Shown: positions 17,386-26,200 of the stretch, piece by piece
How positions within the stretch are numbered: position 1 is the first letter of the stretch
How the letters are laid out: every line of letters begins with the position of its first letter
Origin: Udaeobacter sp963725505
GTDB lineage: Bacteria > Verrucomicrobiota > Verrucomicrobiia > Chthoniobacterales > UBA10450
Direction of reading: 5' to 3'
Assembly (NCBI GenBank): GCA_963725505.1
Contig: CAVRYN010000002.1
Coordinates: 434,001 to 498,000 of the forward strand
DNA length: 64,000 bases
Translations under genes and position numbers: made by a program
Notes under the pieces: generated by a model
The model's database searches: none
What the model was told of the DNA's origin: nothing
The model's input: the letters and a program-made list of their open reading frames with translations, nothing else

Positions 17386-17852
17386 TGAGCAGATTCCTCT
17401 CCAGAAATTCTGATCCGGTATTCGTCTGTGGCGTGCTCGGCCGAGTCCTTTTTGCGATGTTCTTGCCAATGTTCAGGCAAACGCAGCAGTTTTCCCGTCG
17501 GCATCTCGATCAGCGCAAGCATCTGACGGCATTGGGCAATCAACGTGCTGTCATCCGGTCGTGTAATCCGAAATGCGCACCAGAACCGCGCGCGTTCCAT
17601 CTGATCGAGCCAGCCCTCAATCACCAGCCGGTCTCCGAGTTTGGCTGCGCGGCGATAATCAATCTCGGTGCGTACTACCACAGGATAGGTTTGCTTTTCG
17701 GCCATTTCTGCCAGGGCTAGACCGAGTTCCTCGACGAGACGTGTGCGCGCGATCTCGATGAAACGCAGATAAGCGATATTCGAGACGACGCCTCCGCAAT
17801 CGGTGTCGAAAAACATCACCTGCACTTCTGTGCGGATTTGCAACGAGGCCAT
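17382..17852 (-). CDS. YbgC-like acyl-CoA thioesterase
   Basis: The 156-residue hot-dog-fold thioesterase has the 4-hydroxybenzoyl-CoA thioesterase/YbgC signature FFDTDCGGVVSNIAYLRF, with Asp16 as the likely catalytic residue, followed by EIARTRLVEE. Such enzymes hydrolyse acyl-CoA or acyl-ACP. Its stop overlaps the start of the glycosyltransferase by four bases (ATGA), indicating one operon. Upstream is an AT-rich inverted repeat and then the fused acyltransferase/heptosyltransferase. Confidence 0.85.
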   Translation of the reverse strand: MASLQIRTEVQVMFFDTDCGGVVSNIAYLRFIEIARTRLVEELGLALAEMAEKQTYPVVVRTEIDYRRAAKLGDRLVIEGWLDQMERARFWCAFRITRPDDSTLIAQCRQMLALIEMPTGKLLRLPEHWQEHRKKDSAEHATDEYRIRISGEESAQ

Positions 17853-17858
17853 GGTAGG

Positions 17859-17989
17859 ATTTCAAATTTCAAATTTGAGATTGCAACTTCGTACGCTGTT
17901 GCTTCGTAAGATGCAAAAGGATGATTCGGTGACTTCGTAGGTCATGGTCGCGAGTGTGAGATTGGAATCTGAAATTTGAAATCTCAAAC
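17859..17989. repeat. AT-rich inverted repeat containing a stop codon
   Basis: The left arm ATTTCAAATTTCAAATTTGA (17859-17878) and the right arm near 17958-17989 (GAAATTTGAAATCTCAAA) are imperfect inverted complements. The right arm includes the TGA stop (17984-17986 on the minus strand) of the heptosyltransferase gene, so the last codons of that gene abut or lie inside the repeat. Confidence 0.65.
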
Positions 17990-19894
17990 TTGCTTGGCCA
18001 AAATCGACAGCACTGCATCGACCACTTCCTGGGTGCTAACTTCTTTCATGCAGCGAAAATCGATTGGGCATTTGCGGAGAAAACAGGGGCTGCATTCGAC
18101 GTGATGTCGCAGGACGACGTGACCGTTGCCGCGTGGCCCAGTCAGACCCGGCTCGGTGGAACCAAAAATGGCGACTACCGGCACGCCCAGCAATGCGGCA
18201 AGATGCATCGTGCCGGTATCGTTGGTAAGCAGTAAACGGCATTTCCGCAACTCGTTGATAAGTTCATCCAGCGTAGTCTGGCCGATCCGATTCACGCAAT
18301 GATCGTCGATCGCAGCGGCGATCTGATCGCCTATCGCTACGTCGTTCTTCGTTCCGAACAAAATCCATTGCGCCGATGATTGCGCGCTAATCTTTGCGGC
18401 CACCTCGGCGAATCGCTCTGGGAGCCATCGTTTGGCCGGGCCGTACTCTGCGCCGGGACAAAGGCCGATTCTCTGCGGTTGATCGGCGACCTCAATTTGG
18501 CTGTTGGCTGTTGGCTGTTGGATGTTCGACGTCTCCGCTCCGCATTCGCGCGCGATCCGAAGAAAGCGCAGTGAATGATGTTCCGGTGGACCTGATTTTC
18601 GCGGCTCGGGAACGGTTTGATTCAGTAGCCAGCTCCTCCAATGCCCGCGATAACCAACTCTACGTGGAATGCCGCTCAGCCAAGATTCAAGAGCGACACG
18701 AAGCGAATTCGGGAAAAGAATCGCGGCATCAAAAAGCGATCGTCGCCGGAGCAACCCAACGGCCGAAAGCAGCGAACCATTTGGCAAAGAAATAATCGCA
18801 TCTACTCCGGGAACGAGCTTCCACATCGGCGCTATGTTGGATGGCGTGGCGATTGTTACCTGAGCGTCGGGACGCCCCTTCTTGATCGCGCGGACTGCGG
18901 GCACGCTCATCACTGCGTCACCCAGCCAGTTGCTTGAACGAATGAGAATTTGGAATGGCTTTAGATCGTGGGTTGAAACTGCAGGGGGCAGATAGATGCC
19001 GCGTTTATATCGCGCGAGAAGAAAATTGGGCTGAGGCGTTTTCCACCGATTATGGACCCAAAACCAGTCTTCCGGCGCAACGCGAATCTGCTGCTCAATA
19101 ACCTTATTTATTTTTGACGTGAGGTCTGCAATTGAAGCGCCTGGCTGGTCAAAGCGCTCGGTGAACACCATGCGCCACCGCGCAGGACCTGTTGTGTACA
19201 CCGCTGCGGCGATAACTGCCGCTCGGGTGCGCTTGGCGAGTAAACCAGGCAGAGGCGAAGTGGACGCCAGCCTCCCGAAAAACGGCGTCCAGAGCCCATG
19301 ATCGCCAGCGTGTTGATCGGACAAAACACCCACGCCGCCGCCGGAACGAAGCAGGTCGATCACGGGTTGGAAACCGTCTTTGCGATCGAAGAGTTCCAAT
19401 CCCGTCTGACCGCGGGTGCGCCGTATATGCGCGTCGATAAAGCGATTGCCGAGTCGTTGATAAACGCTGGCGTTCCGTACGTAGCCAACGAACTTCGGCA
19501 TCAACTGGGCAAATAATTCCCAAATTCCGAGATGACTCAACACCAGCACGACCGGAATACCGGCGCGAAACCGACTGTCCATCGACTCGATGTTTTCGAC
19601 CGTGACCCGCTGCAGAATTTTATCCGGCAACATTTGAGTGAGTTTGACGCTGCACAAGAGATTTGCGCCAAGGCGCCGAAAATGACGGCGCACAAGACGG
19701 CGCAATTCGCCCGGCGGCTTTTCGTTGGCGAACGCAATCGCAACATTGCGTTCTGCCAGGCGCCGATATTTCCCTGAAACGAGCCACGCGCAAGAGCCGA
19801 GGATCTGGCCGACAGCAAAGAGCAACCGCAATGGCAGCGCGACCGCAATGGCCGACCCCGCGCGATAAAGAAGATAAACGACAAAATCGAGCAT
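17984..19894 (-). CDS. Fused LpxL-like acyltransferase / heptosyltransferase (GT9)
   Basis: The 636-residue protein has two domains. Residues 1-310 are an LpxL/HtrB-type lipid A late acyltransferase with HX4E in SHLGIWELF near 121, LSDQHAGDHG and VAPEDWFWVHNRWK. Residues about 320-636 are a GT9 heptosyltransferase II-like domain with RSSNWLGDAVMSVPA, CPGAEYGPAKRWLP, TNDTGTMHLAALLGVP and FGSTEPGLTGPRG. Both act on lipid A/core. Four copies of a 7-bp repeat are read in frame near residues 457-465, between the two halves of the GT9 fold. ATG 19894 (MLDFVVYL) is chosen; the frame open to 20047 overlaps the divergent cupin gene. Confidence 0.83.
   Translation of the reverse strand: MLDFVVYLLYRAGSAIAVALPLRLLFAVGQILGSCAWLVSGKYRRLAERNVAIAFANEKPPGELRRLVRRHFRRLGANLLCSVKLTQMLPDKILQRVTVENIESMDSRFRAGIPVVLVLSHLGIWELFAQLMPKFVGYVRNASVYQRLGNRFIDAHIRRTRGQTGLELFDRKDGFQPVIDLLRSGGGVGVLSDQHAGDHGLWTPFFGRLASTSPLPGLLAKRTRAAVIAAAVYTTGPARWRMVFTERFDQPGASIADLTSKINKVIEQQIRVAPEDWFWVHNRWKTPQPNFLLARYKRGIYLPPAVSTHDLKPFQILIRSSNWLGDAVMSVPAVRAIKKGRPDAQVTIATPSNIAPMWKLVPGVDAIISLPNGSLLSAVGLLRRRSLFDAAILFPNSLRVALESWLSGIPRRVGYRGHWRSWLLNQTVPEPRKSGPPEHHSLRFLRIARECGAETSNIQQPTANSQIEVADQPQRIGLCPGAEYGPAKRWLPERFAEVAAKISAQSSAQWILFGTKNDVAIGDQIAAAIDDHCVNRIGQTTLDELINELRKCRLLLTNDTGTMHLAALLGVPVVAIFGSTEPGLTGPRGNGHVVLRHHVECSPCFLRKCPIDFRCMKEVSTQEVVDAVLSILAKQV
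18499..18526. repeat. In-gene tandem heptamer GGCTGTT x3 + GGATGTT
   Basis: Three perfect copies of GGCTGTT and one variant copy run from 18499 to 18526 on the plus strand. On the coding (minus) strand they give the segment NIQQPTANSQ, unlike the surrounding GT9 sequence and placed between its two Rossmann halves. Phrase repeats of this style otherwise lie between genes here. Confidence 0.75.
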
Positions 19895-19989
19895 TGCGGA
19901 ACCGCCGGTATCGCAGTGTGGCGCGGCAGGGTAGATTTGCCTGCGGCTTGCTTCAACCAATATAATGTGCGCTGCTAACCGGACTAAAA

Positions 19990-20745
19990 ATGAGCAAGCA
20001 CCAAAAAAATCTTTGGCAAGGCATCGACCCCGGCGCTCAAGATGCACTCAAGGCCCGTGATTATCGGAGCGCATCTTTCGCACAGGAGCTTTCGCGACGA
20101 GGCCTGGACGCTGTTGAACTTGTGACCGCGGACCGGAACCAGCGTGACATCAAGGAAGCCTGGATCCCAGGCGTGGAAATTTTCCCACGAAAGGTTCACG
20201 CGCAGCGGCACCGGGGGTTCTTTGGCGAATTTGTGCGGCGCGACGAAGGGATTCTCGCGCAGATTGGCTTCTGGCCGAAGCAATGGTCGGCTGCGCGGAT
20301 GTTCGCAAACACGGCAAAAGGTTTCCACGTGCATCCGCCCAGCGTTCCAGAAGAAAGCGTCCCAGCAGATTGGTTGCGCCGTGTGTTTGTCGATGAGCCG
20401 AAGAATTATTCGCTGCGTCGCTACGATGATGAGCAATGGGACGTAATGTTTTTCTTGCAGGGTCGCGTTGAGATAATTTTGTGCGACATCCGAGTGGGCT
20501 TTCCCAGGCGCGTGATGCGCTTCTTCGTCGATGGCGATAACCATCGGAGCAACAATAACGTCGGCATCGTAGTTCCGCCGGGTGTGGCGCACGCCATTCG
20601 CGCCGAAGGTTCGGAAGATGTGATCATGGTTTACGGAACCAGCACAATCTTTCATCCCGAATTCGAGGGACGCATCGCCAGCGAAATCGAGAGCGCGCCG
20701 CTGCCGGAAGCCTGGCAGAAGTTCTTAGATCAATCAGGAAAATAG
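19990..20745 (+). CDS. RmlC-like cupin protein
   Basis: The 251-residue protein resembles dTDP-4-dehydrorhamnose 3,5-epimerase-like cupins. It has GFHVHPPSVPEES and DDEQWDVMFFLQGRVEIIL for the first cupin strands and GIVVPPGVAHAIRAEG for the second. The epimerase catalytic His-Asp pair cannot be assigned securely, so sugar epimerase activity is only a possibility. It diverges from the lipid A gene with 95 bases between starts. The last codons and the TAG stop lie within an inverted repeat (20733-20792). Confidence 0.7.
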   Translation: MSKHQKNLWQGIDPGAQDALKARDYRSASFAQELSRRGLDAVELVTADRNQRDIKEAWIPGVEIFPRKVHAQRHRGFFGEFVRRDEGILAQIGFWPKQWSAARMFANTAKGFHVHPPSVPEESVPADWLRRVFVDEPKNYSLRRYDDEQWDVMFFLQGRVEIILCDIRVGFPRRVMRFFVDGDNHRSNNNVGIVVPPGVAHAIRAEGSEDVIMVYGTSTIFHPEFEGRIASEIESAPLPEAWQKFLDQSGK

Positions 20746-20792
20746 GAAAGAGGAAATGTTTTTCGGATTTCCTGCTCTCCTGCTTTCCTGAT
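20733..20792. repeat. Inverted repeat ATCAGGAAAA...TTTCCTGAT spanning a stop codon
   Basis: The left arm ATCAGGAAAATAGGAAAGAG (from 20733) pairs with the right arm ATTTCCTGCTCTCCTGC...CCTGAT (20767-20792). The TAG of the cupin gene (20743-20745) is inside the left arm, so the protein end QSGK is repeat-encoded. It ends 13 bases before the methyltransferase start. Confidence 0.7.
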
Positions 20793-20805
20793 TCAATTTT
20801 GGCGG

Positions 20806-21519
20806 ATGAAGCGAAGCTTCGACGCGGCCGTCCTGGAAATAATGGATCGGCCGCAGCCGGTCTCCCCCGAACTGGAGCGCGACTTGGAACGCCTTCGGCA
20901 ACTCAATCGCTGGTTCGGCAGTTATCGTCTTATTTTGGGCTTTGTGCGCCGTTGGATTAAGCGCGGTCCTCCTACCCGCATCGTCGATCTTGCTACAGGT
21001 TCCGGCGATATTCCGCGATTAATTGCCGATTACGCTCGGAGAATTGGCGTGCAGGTCGAGATCGATGCTGTTGATCGACAACCCGCGACCCTGGAAATCG
21101 CCAGGAAGTTGAGCGCCGCCTACCCGGAAATTTCCTGTCACGAAGCCAATATTCTCGAATGGCATTCTGTCGAAAGCTATGACATCGTGCTTTGCACGCT
21201 TGCGCTTCATCATTTCAGCGATGAAGACGCCGTAAGTTTGTTGCGACGATCTCGCGAACTGTCTCGGAGATTTGTTCTGGTGTCGGACTTGCGGCGCGGA
21301 TTTTTCCTCCAAGCCGGCGTTTATCTTTTGACCGCGCTAATTTTTCGCGAGCCGATGACGCGCTACGACGCCCGACTCTCTGCGGTTCGCGCATTTTCAT
21401 TTTCCGAAATGCGCGATCTCGCGCAACGTGCCGGCTGGGAAAATTTCGACCACGAGAAGTTTCGATTCGCACGGCAGGCGATTTGGCTGGAAAAGGTCGA
21501 CAACTCATTTCCTCAATAA
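20806..21519 (+). CDS. Class I SAM-dependent methyltransferase
   Basis: The 237-residue protein has SAM-binding motif I as VDLATGSGDIPR near residue 60, motif II acid in IDAVDRQP, motif III NILEWHSVESYDIVLCTLALHHF and a helix-rich cap ending QAIWLEKV. This is the UbiE/Coq5-like fold used on small molecules such as quinones, lipids or polyketides. The substrate is unknown. Nothing in the immediate neighbourhood indicates a pathway; the broken selenium-binding gene follows after 77 bases. Confidence 0.8.
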   Translation: MKRSFDAAVLEIMDRPQPVSPELERDLERLRQLNRWFGSYRLILGFVRRWIKRGPPTRIVDLATGSGDIPRLIADYARRIGVQVEIDAVDRQPATLEIARKLSAAYPEISCHEANILEWHSVESYDIVLCTLALHHFSDEDAVSLLRRSRELSRRFVLVSDLRRGFFLQAGVYLLTALIFREPMTRYDARLSAVRAFSFSEMRDLAQRAGWENFDHEKFRFARQAIWLEKVDNSFPQ

Positions 21520-21596
21520 TCTGTGGACGACCCAAACGTCCTTGAGTTTCGTATTTGAGGATGTATTAAAAACTAACGTCCACGGCGAAAGGTCCT

Positions 21597-22995
21597 ATGC
21601 CGCTCTTAAAGCCAGACCCGACGTTTTATCCATCGCCAAGACTGGCGATGCAGGCCCCTCCGGAGAAGTATGCCTTCGTGGCGGCGCTGAATCCGCCCGG
21701 GAGCAAACTCAACGACGCGTTGTTGGTTGTCGATGTTGACCCCGAGTCGCCTACGTACAGCCAGCGTGTGGGCGAAGTAATGATGCCAAAGTTTGGCGAT
21801 GAACTGCATCATTTCGGTTGGAACGCGTGCAGCTCGGCGCTCTGCCCGTATGCGCCGCACCCGCACGTTGAACGGCGCTACCTGGTTGTGCCCGGGATCC
21901 GTTCGTCACGCATTCACATCATCGACACGAAGCCCGAATCCGCGAAAACCGAAGATCGTCAAAGTGATTGAACCGGAAGAAGTTTTTGCGCGAACGAATT
22001 ATTCACGTCCGCACACGATTCACTGCGGGCCCGAGGGCATTTACGTCAGCGCGCTCGGAGCGCCTAATGGCGACGGCCCGGGCGGCATTTTCATGCTGGA
22101 CTGCGAAACGTTTCGAAATCCTGGGCCAGTGGGAAATGGACCGCGGCCCGCAGTTTTTGCATTACGATTTTTGGTGGCATCTGGGATTCGACACGCTGCT
22201 GAGCAGCGAATGGGGCACGCCCAACATGATCGAAAATGGCGTGCAACCTGATCTGCTCCTCGGCGGCAAATATGGTCATCAGATGCACGTCTGGGACCTG
22301 CGTCGTCGACGTCATCTTCAGACACTCGACCTCGGCAACGAGCAGCAAATGGTGCTCGAGATGCGTCCGGCACATGATCCGACGAAGGCCTACGGGTTTG
22401 TTGGCGTCGTTGTTTCGCTTAAGGATTTGTCCGCGTCAGTGTGGCTGTGGCACCGCGACAATGGCACGTGGGGTGTGAACAAAGGTGATCGAAATTCCAG
22501 CCGAACCTGCCGATCCGGAGAAGTTGCCGCCGATGCTAAAGGATTTTAAGGCCGTGCCTCCGCTTGTGACGGACATCAATTTGTCGCTCGACGACAGATT
22601 TCTGTACGTTTCCTGCTGGGGAACAGGCGAGATGTTGCAATACGACGTCTCTGATCCGTTTAATCCGAAGATGACCGGCTCAGTGCGCATTGGCGGGATT
22701 GCCAATCGAACGCCGCACCCGAAGAAACCAGATCAGCCGCTGGCCGGCGGTCCACAAATGGTGGAAGTAAGCCGCGATGGCAAACGGATCTATTTCACCA
22801 ACTCACTTTATGCCGCATGGGATGAGCAATTCTATCCGGACGGCGTAGGCAGTTGGATGGTCAAACTTGACGCTGGTCGCGATGGCGGCATCGTCGTTTG
22901 ACGAAAACTTTTTCGTCGAAAGCAGCGATTATCGAGTGCATCAAGTTCGCCTCGAAGGAGGCGATTCCTCGAGCGATTCCTTTTGTTTTCCGTGA
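21597..22995 (+). pseudogene. Selenium-binding protein (SBP56/methanethiol oxidase), four frameshifts
   Basis: The segments read in order as one SBP56-type protein of about 465 residues: LKPDPTFYPSPRLAM, FGDELHHFGWNACSSAL, VPGIRSSRIHIIDTKP; then VIEPEEVFARTNYSRPHT and GPEGIYVSALG; then WWHLGFDTLLSSEWGTP and YGHQMHVWDL; then LVTDINLSLDDRFLYVSCWG; then HQVRLEGGDSSSD. Each join needs removal of one base: near 21936 (G), 22114 (C), 22484 (G) and 22899 (T). The reconstructed TGA (22993-22995) overlaps the next gene's GTG start. No substitution-type stops are seen, so assembly error is as likely as decay. The family oxidises methanethiol or binds selenium in other bacteria. Confidence 0.82.
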
Positions 22996-23637
22996 ACGGG
23001 CTCTGGCCGTGGCTGGCGGTCTTTGGGCTCGGTCTTTTTCACGGAGTAAACCCGGCAATGGGATGGTTGTTTGCCGTCGCGCTCGGATTGCAGGAGCAGA
23101 AGCGCGCAGCAGTATTCCGTGCGCTGCCGCCGATCGTGCTGGGGCACGCGCTTTCTATTGCGATAATCATTACGGCGGTTCTCGTGGCTCGCATCAGCTT
23201 GCCGCACCGCGACGTTGAAAATTGCCGCGGCGGCGATTCTGTTTGCTTTCGGCTTCTATCGTCTGTTGCGTTCGCGTCATCCAAACTGGGTTGGAATGCG
23301 AGTGGGTTTTGGCGATTTGACGCTTTGGTCGTTCATCATGGCGTCGGCGCATGGTGCAGGGCTGATGCTCGTCCCGTTTTTTCTAGGATCGCCGGCTGCG
23401 GGCGCCGCGCATGACCACGATTCGCACGCACTGGCATTTGCAAGTTTCAGCGCGCCTTCTCTGCTCACAGTGTTGGTCATAGTCCACACATTGGGATATC
23501 TTATAGCGACAGCGCTGGTGGCGATTGTGGTTTACGAAAAACTTGGCGTGGCAATATTGCGCCACACCTGGTTAAACATCGATTTGGTCTGGATGCTTGC
23601 GCTGATGATCACCGGCGTATTTATCCTCTTCCTTTGA
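22992..23637 (+). pseudogene. Polytopic membrane protein, one frameshift
   Basis: Starting at GTG 22992, the first part reads VNGLWPWLAVFGLGLFHGVNPAMGW with several hydrophobic helices. It then needs one base removed near 23207-23211 to continue as TLKIAAAAILFAFG, RSRHPNWVGMRVG, SAHGAGLMLVPFF and a final helix ending ITGVFILFL. Corrected length is about 214 residues with five to six helices. The HGxNPAMGW motif near the first helix recalls small metal-transporter-like families, but I cannot name it. The start overlaps the end of the selenium-binding gene (GTGA), suggesting translational coupling and a shared role. Confidence 0.65.
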
Positions 23638-23673
23638 TTCGCGGACCGCACGTAGTTGGATAAAGCTGTCGAC

Positions 23674-24502
23674 GTGAAAGTTCTCACGACGGTTGCAGAG
23701 GCGCGGGCGCATCGGCGCCCGCAATCGTCAGGTGCTCGTGCCGACCATGGGTGCCTTGCACAAGGCGCATGGCGAGTTAATTCGCGTGGCACGTGAACAC
23801 GCCGGAAGAGATGGTGAAGTAGCGGTGAGTATATTTGTGAACCAGCTCCAGTTTGGCCCTGGAAGCGATTACGAGCGATACCCGCGGCCGGAAAAAGTCG
23901 ATGAGGAATTTTGTCGAAAGGCCGGCGTCGATCTCTTGTTCCGACCCAGCGCCGCGGAGATGTATGCTGACGATCGTTCAGTGTTTGTCGAAGAGTCCTC
24001 ACTTTCCAAAACGCTGGAGGGAAAGTCGCGCCCCGGACATTTTCGCGGGGTTTGCACCGTGGTGGCGAAGTTGTTTCATGTCCTTTCGCCGAATGCCGCC
24101 GTGTTCGGCGAGAAAGATTTTCAGCAACTGGCGATCATTCGTCGCATGGTGCGCGATCTCGATTTCAAGATCGAGATCATTGCCGTGCCGACGATGCGGG
24201 AAGACGACGGTCTGGCGTGCAGTTCACGCAACCAATATTTGAATGATGAAGAACGAAAACAGGCGGCGGTTTTGTTCAAAGCGTTGCGGGCCGCAGCAGA
24301 TGCTGGCGAACAATCCGCTCAAGAAATCGTTACTCTTGCGCGAAATGTGATCAACCAGGCGCCACTGGCGCAGGTCGATTATATTGAGGTCGTCGATACG
24401 GAAAGTTTGCAGCCAATTCAAATTGTTAGACCGAATTCGGTGCTCGTGTTGGCTGTGTTCTTCGGCAAGACTCGTTTGATCGACAATATTCGGTTGGAAT
24501 GA
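23674..24502 (+). CDS. panC: Pantoate-beta-alanine ligase, frameshift near the N-terminus
   Basis: The enzyme condenses pantoate and beta-alanine with ATP to make pantothenate. The body from about 23727 reads QVLVPTMGALHKAHGELIR, then FVNQLQFGPGSDYERYP, VFGEKDFQQLAIIRRM and the CSSRNQYL motif, ending near normal size. The expected first residues, VKVLTTVAEARAHRR, lie in a different frame from GTG 23674; removing one C in 23717-23720 joins them. Without the correction, translation could begin at ATG 23693 with an abnormal leader. Its stop overlaps nadB by four bases (ATGA). Confidence 0.85.
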
Positions 24503-26091
24503 AGGAATACGATTTTGTTGTGATCGGCAGCGGCATCGCCGGTCTCAGCTTTGCATTGAAAGCCGCAAAGCACGGATCGGTGGCTGTCATCACGAAACGC
24601 AAGGGCTCTGATACAAACACCGCGTGGGCACAGGGCGGGATCGCGTGCGTGACGAGCGATGAAGATTCATTTGAACTGCACGTGCGCGACACGCTTGAGG
24701 CGGGCGCCGGACTGTGTGACGAAGCAGTCGTCCGCACGATTGTGACCGAAGGTCCAGAGCGCATTCGGGAACTCGCGGAGCTTGGACTTCAGTTCGATGA
24801 GCGCGAGGTCTCAGGCCATCGTGAGTTCGATCTCGGCAAAGAGGGCGGTCATTCAAAGCGCCGGGTGCTGCACGTGCGAGACGCAACCGGGAAGGAGATC
24901 GAAGAGACTTTGCTGCGCGAGCTGGGCCGACAATCACACGTTCAGCTATTGGAAAATCACACGGCGGTGGACTTGATCACCGCAGCCAAGCTCGGCTTCG
25001 CCACAGAAGACCGCTGCCTTGGCGTCTATGTTCTGGATGAAAAAGCTGGAGAAGTAGAAACGATTCGGTCGAATCGGATCGTGCTGGCGACCGGTGGTTG
25101 CGGGAAAGTTTATTTGTACACAACGAATCCCGACATCGCGACTGGAGACGGAGTGGCGATGGCGTGGCGCGCCGGCGTAGAGATCGCGAACATGGAGTTC
25201 ATTCAATTTCATCCAACCTGTCTCTTTCATGCGGAGGCGAAATCATTTCTCATTTCCGAAGCGGTACGCGGTGAAGGCGGCATTTTGCGCAACAATCGCG
25301 GCGAAGATTTTATGAAACGGTATGATGCACGCGGCTCACTTGCGCCAAGAGACATCGTCGCCCGAGCGATTGACGCAGAGATAAAGCGGTCAGGCGCGAG
25401 ATGTGTGTTTCTCGACGTCACGCACAAGGCTCCAGAGTTTATTCGGGAGCGTTTCCCGCATATCTATCAGACGTGCCTGCGCTTCGGTATCGACATGTCG
25501 AAGCAGGCCATCCCTGTCGTGCCGGCTGCGCATTATCAATGCGGCGGAATTAAGACTGACGTGAATGGCGCGACCAGTTTGGCAGGGTTATATGCGATTG
25601 GCGAGGTCGCGTGCACGGGCATGCATGGAGCAAACAGGCTTGCGAGCAACTCGCTGCTGGAAGGCTTGGTCGTGGCGTATCGCGCCGCAACAGCCGCTGT
25701 GCAGATGCGACCAGCTTCAAAGCAAAAAGCCGCGTTGCCTGAGTGGCAATCGGGAAACGTCCATGACGTAGATGAACTGGTCGTCATTTATCACAACTGG
25801 GACGAGATTAGACGTTTAATGTGGGATTACGTGGGAATTGTTCGTACAGACAAGCGGCTCCAGCGCGCCAGCGCACGGCTGCGAAATCTTCAGCGCGAAA
25901 TCCGCGAGTTCTATTGGAACTTCAAAGTGTCGGTTGACCTGCTCGAACTGCGTAATCTCGCGGCGGTGGCGGCCTTGATTGTCGATTCAGCCCTCTGTCG
26001 GAAAGAAAGCCGCGGCCTCCATTACACGCTCGACCATCCAGAGGCGGATGCTCGACAATTCAAACGCGATACAGTGCTTAGTCGCGGTTGA
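24499..26091 (+). CDS. nadB: L-aspartate oxidase
   Basis: The 530-residue flavoprotein oxidises aspartate to iminoaspartate, the first step of NAD synthesis. It has the FAD-binding VIGSGIAGLSFALKA, TAWAQGGIACV, ATGGCGKVYLYTTNPD, FIQFHPTCLF and the C-terminal GEVACTGMHGANRLASNSLLEG motifs, and a helical tail. The length matches the family. ATG 24499 overlaps the panC stop, pairing two cofactor genes in one message. NadA and NadC are not in the window. Confidence 0.95.
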   Translation: MKEYDFVVIGSGIAGLSFALKAAKHGSVAVITKRKGSDTNTAWAQGGIACVTSDEDSFELHVRDTLEAGAGLCDEAVVRTIVTEGPERIRELAELGLQFDEREVSGHREFDLGKEGGHSKRRVLHVRDATGKEIEETLLRELGRQSHVQLLENHTAVDLITAAKLGFATEDRCLGVYVLDEKAGEVETIRSNRIVLATGGCGKVYLYTTNPDIATGDGVAMAWRAGVEIANMEFIQFHPTCLFHAEAKSFLISEAVRGEGGILRNNRGEDFMKRYDARGSLAPRDIVARAIDAEIKRSGARCVFLDVTHKAPEFIRERFPHIYQTCLRFGIDMSKQAIPVVPAAHYQCGGIKTDVNGATSLAGLYAIGEVACTGMHGANRLASNSLLEGLVVAYRAATAAVQMRPASKQKAALPEWQSGNVHDVDELVVIYHNWDEIRRLMWDYVGIVRTDKRLQRASARLRNLQREIREFYWNFKVSVDLLELRNLAAVAALIVDSALCRKESRGLHYTLDHPEADARQFKRDTVLSRG

Positions 26092-26200
26092 GCCAGATCA
26101 GGAGAGGGGCATCGCGCCGCAAATGGAGCACACACGCGGCGTTGCGCATTCGGGAAACAGGAAGATTCGGCTTGCCTGACCGCCCGAAATCGGATAGAAG

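Noticed and set aside
22893..22904. GTT TGA C at a frameshift resembles the CTT TGA C recoding site of prfB
   Set aside because: There is no Shine-Dalgarno-like stimulator upstream, the gene is not a release factor, and three other single-base insertions in the same gene have unrelated contexts. Sequence error or decay explains all of them.
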